The notes beneath the pieces are model-generated. The model had not been told where the DNA came from, ran no database searches, and saw only the letters and a list, made by a program, of their open reading frames with translations. Of a DNA stretch of 10,536 nt, positions 7,401-10,536 are shown piece after piece (the first letter of the stretch is position 1; every line of letters begins with the position of its first letter). This DNA is from Rhodospirillales bacterium. Lineage in GTDB: Bacteria > Pseudomonadota > Alphaproteobacteria > Acetobacterales > Acetobacteraceae. Location of the stretch: positions 1 through 10,536 of the forward strand of contig JAGWIL010000038.1 in NCBI GenBank assembly GCA_028866335.1, given 5' to 3'. A program made the translations under genes and the position numbers.

Positions 7401-7518
7401 GGCGGATATGGCGCATTTGACCAGGATAATGCTCGGTGGTCCGCCAACAGCCCCGAAGGCAGAGAAACCGGCCAGGAAACCCAAGGCAAAGAAAGCTGAG
7501 GCGCTGCCTGCGTCTTAA
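4414..7518 (+). CDS. Bifunctional GT2 + GT4-like glycosyltransferase with three N-terminal 'GW' domains
   Basis: A 1034-residue, apparently cytosolic protein with no signal peptide or membrane helix. Residues 4-287 hold three divergent copies of an unnamed domain centred on a Gly-Trp pair (W18, W112, W205). A linker (290-345) leads to a GT2-type GT-A domain (about 350-600): IIVPVYRG (355-362), INDCS (387-391), the metal-site region LLNSDT (438-443) and the acidic base region GYGEENDF (539-546), as in rhamnosyltransferase-like enzymes. Residues about 625-1005 form a GT-B, GT4-like domain with HDFYSFCP (734-741), GAIGPHKGS (846-854) and the EX7E motif (E922, E930 in PETYSYTLSE). A four-cysteine cluster lies at 740-764. 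The tail from 1010 is Lys/Pro/Ala-rich. Two catalytic domains suggest two consecutive sugar transfers onto a surface glycan; donors and acceptor are unknown. It converges on, and overlaps by four bases, the TPR-glycosyltransferase gene. Confidence 0.88.
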   Translation: MAIKGHVDTMEGSYLTGWAASVPDTGNCAITVVDTEGRLLAKGRASRHRPDLAALGVGRTTLAYRIAVPLGTEAKWLRVLANGEELVGSPLEIGPGLYDGVCAVEADMVTGWVSERTKTLEPPLITAITSAGVEVARGLATFEERPADPLFAPARFSLKLRSDCFGAGEVLLDVFANGKLIGRTSCNLSLRANLELISPERVVGWVHAPDTPARGFELAVYRNGKLAGMAFCDRERTDVKAHFPDSVTPGFDIALPPANNPDDEPVAISLRFKDGTRDLFDGPYLLAKRPAAVAAIYKAAQLANAELPGLSAGERAVLTEALRDYLAKMRGSESVTLSKQPSDMAEPAAFPRMAIIVPVYRGVEVTKACIESVLAHRNAETDQLILINDCSPEAGMAGMLAAYRAAPNVILLENAQNLGFVGTVNRGMGLSQGIDTVLLNSDTVLHAGGLDELASVAYAHPEIGTVTAMSSNATIFSYPSAELREASLPDISWPELAALALSANAGTCEDVPTGHGFCMFIKRQVIQRIGFMDEAFGRGYGEENDFCARASALGYRNVAAGGVLVEHKESISFGNERESLLAQNQPKLNALYPEYTPLIMAFERQDGLRRLRWALDRARLARAREAGTRFALVISNALEGGTPKAIRDIEREVGYGGATRLSLSLTEGGLIELSCEAPLLCARFKAAEVAELFAVLDDAAPALVLAHQLLGFSAAVLSALGNWLEGRHSLYWAHDFYSFCPRVTMIDAIGRFCGGADAETCLRCVEMGGAHETSVLNDLTPAGHRALFAALLARFTYVVAPSANAAGYLVRMYPGLNITVAPHPESAHDAAEAARQGSNNEIVMLGAIGPHKGSNKLLEIAQRARLTHPHLHFRVIGYTNMDRALKAVGNVTITGKYTPEELPTLLAETKGRLALFLPAWPETYSYTLSELVKHGFIPLAPDIGAPADRIRRTGFGVVFPFPADAEAVLKLIDEIAAGRVQPVAEGALPAAFFPQEADMAHLTRIMLGGPPTAPKAEKPARKPKAKKAEALPAS
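4423..5274 (+). repeat. Three tandem copies of an unnamed ~90-residue protein domain
   Basis: Protein-level repeats of the 1034-residue glycosyltransferase at residues 4-94, 98-187 and 191-287. Each copy shows a hydrophobic residue plus TGW or VGW (W18, W112, W205), then a beta-strand pair ending in a Gly turn such as EGRLLAKG or NGKLAGMA, an R-x-D or similar polar turn (R49-D51, R236-D238), then a strand like 'GFDIALP' and a last strand around V-x-ANG or RFKDG. Strand-rich pattern suggests a beta-sandwich. The same pattern occurs once at 9855-10151 (minus strand) in the facing gene. The DNA itself is not noticeably repetitive, so the copies are old. Confidence 0.65.
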
Positions 7519-10211
7519 TTTGGTTTATGCGCCGCCGCGGCATCGATACGTTTGCGATGGTGCAGATGGTAGGTTTTATAGGCCGCGAAGCACCCCGCTG
7601 CCACAAAGCCCCCAAGCTGCCGGCGGTCCAGCAGGGCAAGGCCCGGCGGCAACCCGCCAACGCCATGCGCCGCAATGTGCTGCGCCAGCGCCCGGGTGAG
7701 CAGGCCAGGGCCGGAAAGCAGCCAGGGGATTTCGTTATCGCCCCGGTTGATCGCCTTGACCACCGCGCGCAAAGCCGCCTGCAAAACCGGGTGGCCAGGG
7801 GCGGCGGCGATGAAATGATTGGCCGCACAGCCAAATTCCTCCTGCGCCAGCACCAGGCTGGCACCAGGGGGCAACAGCGCCTCCAGCGGGTGCAGGCAGC
7901 GGTCATCGGCATCGGCATAAATGCCGCCTTCCGCCGCCAGCACAGCAAGGCGGAAGATGTCCGCCTTTTGCGGCCGCTCCCGCACGCGTTGGTAAGCCTG
8001 GAGAACCGGGGCGGGAAATGTCGTATCGAGATAATCCCCGGCCTCAACCTCGCTGAAGCACCGCCAGCCAAAGCCAGGGTTATGCTCCCGCCAGCTCTGC
8101 ATCAGCGCGCTTACATCCTCTGGCGGCTCTGGCTGGTCCCAGAACATGGTGATGGTGCGGGGAATGGGTGATGTGGTGTCCGGCGCGGGCACAAAATCCA
8201 TCCGCTCCGCCTGGCGCATGGCCAACAGCAGGCTGGCGGCGGGGGCGGTGCTGTCCGGTACCTGCCGGGCGATTATGGCCAGTGCCTCCAGCCGCGCTGG
8301 CGAGGGCTGCGCGCTTAACTCTGCCAGGGCCGCGCAAAGCTCGTCATCCGCTGCGTATTCGTCGATCATCTGGCCGAGCAGCGATTGCGAAATGTTGAGC
8401 GATTCACCGCGCAGGCGGCGGTCGGAGGCCATCAGCTCATATTGCCGATGCAAATGGGTGCGTGCGCCCGCAAGGTCAAAGCGCATCAGCTTCACCCGGC
8501 TCAGCGCCTCTTGCAGCATAATGTCGTTCGGGTTCAGCGCCGCCGCTGCCTCGTAATGGGCAAGCGCGGCCTCCATCTGCCATAGGCTTTCAGCGAGCGC
8601 GCCAACGCAGCGGCGGCGGATCGCGCGCTCTGCCACATTGGTGGCGGGGATACCGAACAGGCATTTTTGCAAGCTCGCGTCCGAGCCGGCCAGAAGCTCG
8701 GTCTGGAAGCGTTCCGCCCAAAGCCAGAATTCCCGCGGGGCGGTGGCGGTGGCGGCGCGGGCGGCGTGCAGGGCTTCCTCCATCCGCCCGATGCGGCGCA
8801 GCAGCGTGATCCGCCAGTTGTGCAATTGCGGTGTGGCGCCGTGCTCCTGCTCCAGTGCCGTAAGGCCATCCAGCGCCTCCTCAAATCGGCCCTGCCAGGC
8901 CAGCGCGTCCAGCATACCAAATCGGAAGGCCATCTCACCGGGGTGGCGTTTTACGGCGGTGCTGAAAATCTCAAAGGCCTGAGCGGCGTCACCCACTGCG
9001 AGCGCCTGCGCGGCAAGCTGGCTCACAGCATCACGATGGCATGGGTCGAGCTCCAGCGCGTGCCGCAAATGGGCATTGCCCTCCTGCTGGTGGCCCAGCC
9101 GGTAGTCCTGCCGGGCAATTTCAGCCAGCAGGCTGGGGTTTTCTGGCTCCAGCGCCAGGGCTTCGGCAAAATGCCCCGCCGCGTCTTCCTCCAGCCCGGC
9201 CTGGCGTTCAGTATAGGCCAGGCTGAGCAGCAAGGGCATATGGCCGGGATGGGTGGCGTGCAAGGCGAGCGCAGCCTGCCGCGCTTCATCCAATGCGCCC
9301 GTGTCACGCAGCACCTCGATCAACCCCAGCCTGGGGGAAATTTCATCCGGGGCAAGGCGGGCAGCTTCCTCGAAATGCCGCCGCGCCGCGCCGGGCGCGG
9401 ATTGGGCCCGGGCGCAATGGCCAAAGCCCATTTCCACCGGCCAGGATTGGGGGAAGGCTGCCGCCGCCTGGGTAAGCACGGCCTTCGCCTCTTCAACCCG
9501 GCCAAGCACGCGTAGCTCCTCCGCCACATCCAGCCAGCACCAAACCTCGCCGGGGGCCAGTTTAACCGCGCGCCGGAACCATTCCAGCGCCTCATCCCGC
9601 GCGCCGCCATGGCGGGCGATATGCCCAAGCACCACGAAAGCGTGCCAGAATGCCGGCTGTGCCGCGAGCAGCGCTTTCAGCACCGCCACGGCCTGCTCCG
9701 ATTGCCCGGCCGCGCGCAGCGCCTCGGCCAGCGCCATGGCGTACCAGGGGTCTTCCGGTGCCAGGCGCACCGCGGCACGCAATGCCGCCAGCTTCGCCTC
9801 TGGCGCATCCATGCCCGCGGCAAAGGCTTCCAACTGCACGGCAAGCTCCACCGCCGGAAAGCTGAGCTGATTGGCGAGCGGCGCGCCAGACCCCGCCGCC
9901 CGTGCAGAAAGCACAATCTCCGCCGCGGCGGGCAGCGACGCCATGGGCACCGCCCAGGCGAAACCGGATTGCCCATCCCCGTGGCCAGCCACTTCCACAT
10001 CCTTGCGGTAGATATCGGCCAGGGCAGTTCCCGCCAGCTCGCCATTGATGAGAAATTCGATTTGCAACCGCTGCTCCGGCGCCGCCGGGGACCACGCCCA
10101 GCCGCGCACCAGCAATGTCTCGCTTAGCTGGTCGAGATACCCAACCACTTGTTTGGCCGTAATCTCCGCGTTCTCCATAAGGCTTTGTTCCGGCATGTTT
10201 TGCTTTGGCAT
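7515..10211 (-). CDS. TPR-repeat protein with C-terminal DXD glycosyltransferase (Gly_transf_sug, GT32-like)
   Basis: An 898-residue protein with no signal peptide or membrane helix. Residues 21-119 are one copy of the unnamed 'GW' domain found three times in the facing gene (VRGWAWSP with W38, LINGELAG, YRKDV, GFAWAVP). Residues about 130-590 are a long alpha-helical TPR array; repeats such as 'A..LAEALRAAGQSEQAV' and 'LAPDEISPRLGL' recur about every 34 residues. Residues 683-885 are a glycosyltransferase with the Gly_transf_sug signature: IPRTITMFW (683-691), KADIFRLAVL (749-758) and GGIYADADD (762-770) with the DXD pair D767/D769 for metal and nucleotide-sugar binding. TPRs may bind the protein acceptor or a partner, as in other TPR-glycosyltransferases. 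The start is uncertain: ATGs at 10211, 10196 and 10178 are all upstream of the domain; only 10178 has a weak GGAA before it. It converges on the GT2-GT4 gene and shares TTAA with it. Confidence 0.85.
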   Translation of the reverse strand: MPKQNMPEQSLMENAEITAKQVVGYLDQLSETLLVRGWAWSPAAPEQRLQIEFLINGELAGTALADIYRKDVEVAGHGDGQSGFAWAVPMASLPAAAEIVLSARAAGSGAPLANQLSFPAVELAVQLEAFAAGMDAPEAKLAALRAAVRLAPEDPWYAMALAEALRAAGQSEQAVAVLKALLAAQPAFWHAFVVLGHIARHGGARDEALEWFRRAVKLAPGEVWCWLDVAEELRVLGRVEEAKAVLTQAAAAFPQSWPVEMGFGHCARAQSAPGAARRHFEEAARLAPDEISPRLGLIEVLRDTGALDEARQAALALHATHPGHMPLLLSLAYTERQAGLEEDAAGHFAEALALEPENPSLLAEIARQDYRLGHQQEGNAHLRHALELDPCHRDAVSQLAAQALAVGDAAQAFEIFSTAVKRHPGEMAFRFGMLDALAWQGRFEEALDGLTALEQEHGATPQLHNWRITLLRRIGRMEEALHAARAATATAPREFWLWAERFQTELLAGSDASLQKCLFGIPATNVAERAIRRRCVGALAESLWQMEAALAHYEAAAALNPNDIMLQEALSRVKLMRFDLAGARTHLHRQYELMASDRRLRGESLNISQSLLGQMIDEYAADDELCAALAELSAQPSPARLEALAIIARQVPDSTAPAASLLLAMRQAERMDFVPAPDTTSPIPRTITMFWDQPEPPEDVSALMQSWREHNPGFGWRCFSEVEAGDYLDTTFPAPVLQAYQRVRERPQKADIFRLAVLAAEGGIYADADDRCLHPLEALLPPGASLVLAQEEFGCAANHFIAAAPGHPVLQAALRAVVKAINRGDNEIPWLLSGPGLLTRALAQHIAAHGVGGLPPGLALLDRRQLGGFVAAGCFAAYKTYHLHHRKRIDAAAAHKPN

Positions 10212-10536
<325 letters not shown>

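Noticed and set aside
6625..7416. Antisense open frame of 263 codons opposite the GT4-like domain
   Set aside because: Composition is that of a reverse-strand shadow and the opposite strand carries clear catalytic motifs.
8725..8775. Low-complexity GGC/GCG-rich stretch that looked like a simple repeat
   Set aside because: It encodes Ala/Thr-rich helix in the TPR protein (AARAATATAPRE) and is explained by codon bias.
8667..9515. Plus-strand open frame of 282 codons opposite the TPR array
   Set aside because: No domain or ribosome-binding site; the TPR protein on the minus strand explains the region.

Overview
The window is dense, GC-rich bacterial chromosome with six protein genes and no sign of an insertion sequence, phage gene, tRNA, rRNA or CRISPR array. 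GC-rich codon use, a glutathione reductase, an LPS-type heptosyltransferase and multi-domain glycosyltransferases suggest a Gram-negative alphaproteobacterium. An acetic-acid-bacterium-like (Acetobacteraceae) source is my guess from protein style, not a proven assignment.

Left part (1-3471): a major facilitator transporter, cut by the left edge, runs rightward and converges on a leftward pair made of a GT9 heptosyltransferase-like gene followed by a dihydroorotase. The short AT-rich gap between the convergent genes holds a perfect 16-bp match to the chromosomal ParB binding site parS, inside a longer perfect 24-bp palindrome. This is the most distinctive non-coding element here and suggests the locus lies in the origin-proximal part of the chromosome.

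Middle (3472-7518): a YgfZ/GcvT-like folate-binding protein (iron-sulfur cluster maintenance) is divergent from the heptosyltransferase gene. After a 132-bp gap comes a 1034-residue protein with three copies of an unnamed N-terminal domain, a GT2 glycosyltransferase and a GT4-like glycosyltransferase with a cysteine cluster.

Right part (7515-10536): an 898-residue leftward protein carries one copy of the same unnamed domain, a long TPR array and a C-terminal DXD glycosyltransferase of the Gly_transf_sug (GT32-like) type. It converges on the 1034-residue gene, and the two stop codons share a single TTAA. Divergent from it, the first 65 codons of a glutathione reductase run off the right edge.

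Together the GT9, GT2+GT4 and TPR+GT32-like genes form a small surface-glycan locus (LPS, capsule or glycoprotein decoration) set among housekeeping genes. The best candidate for something not well described is the unnamed 'GW' domain shared by the two convergent giant glycosyltransferases.
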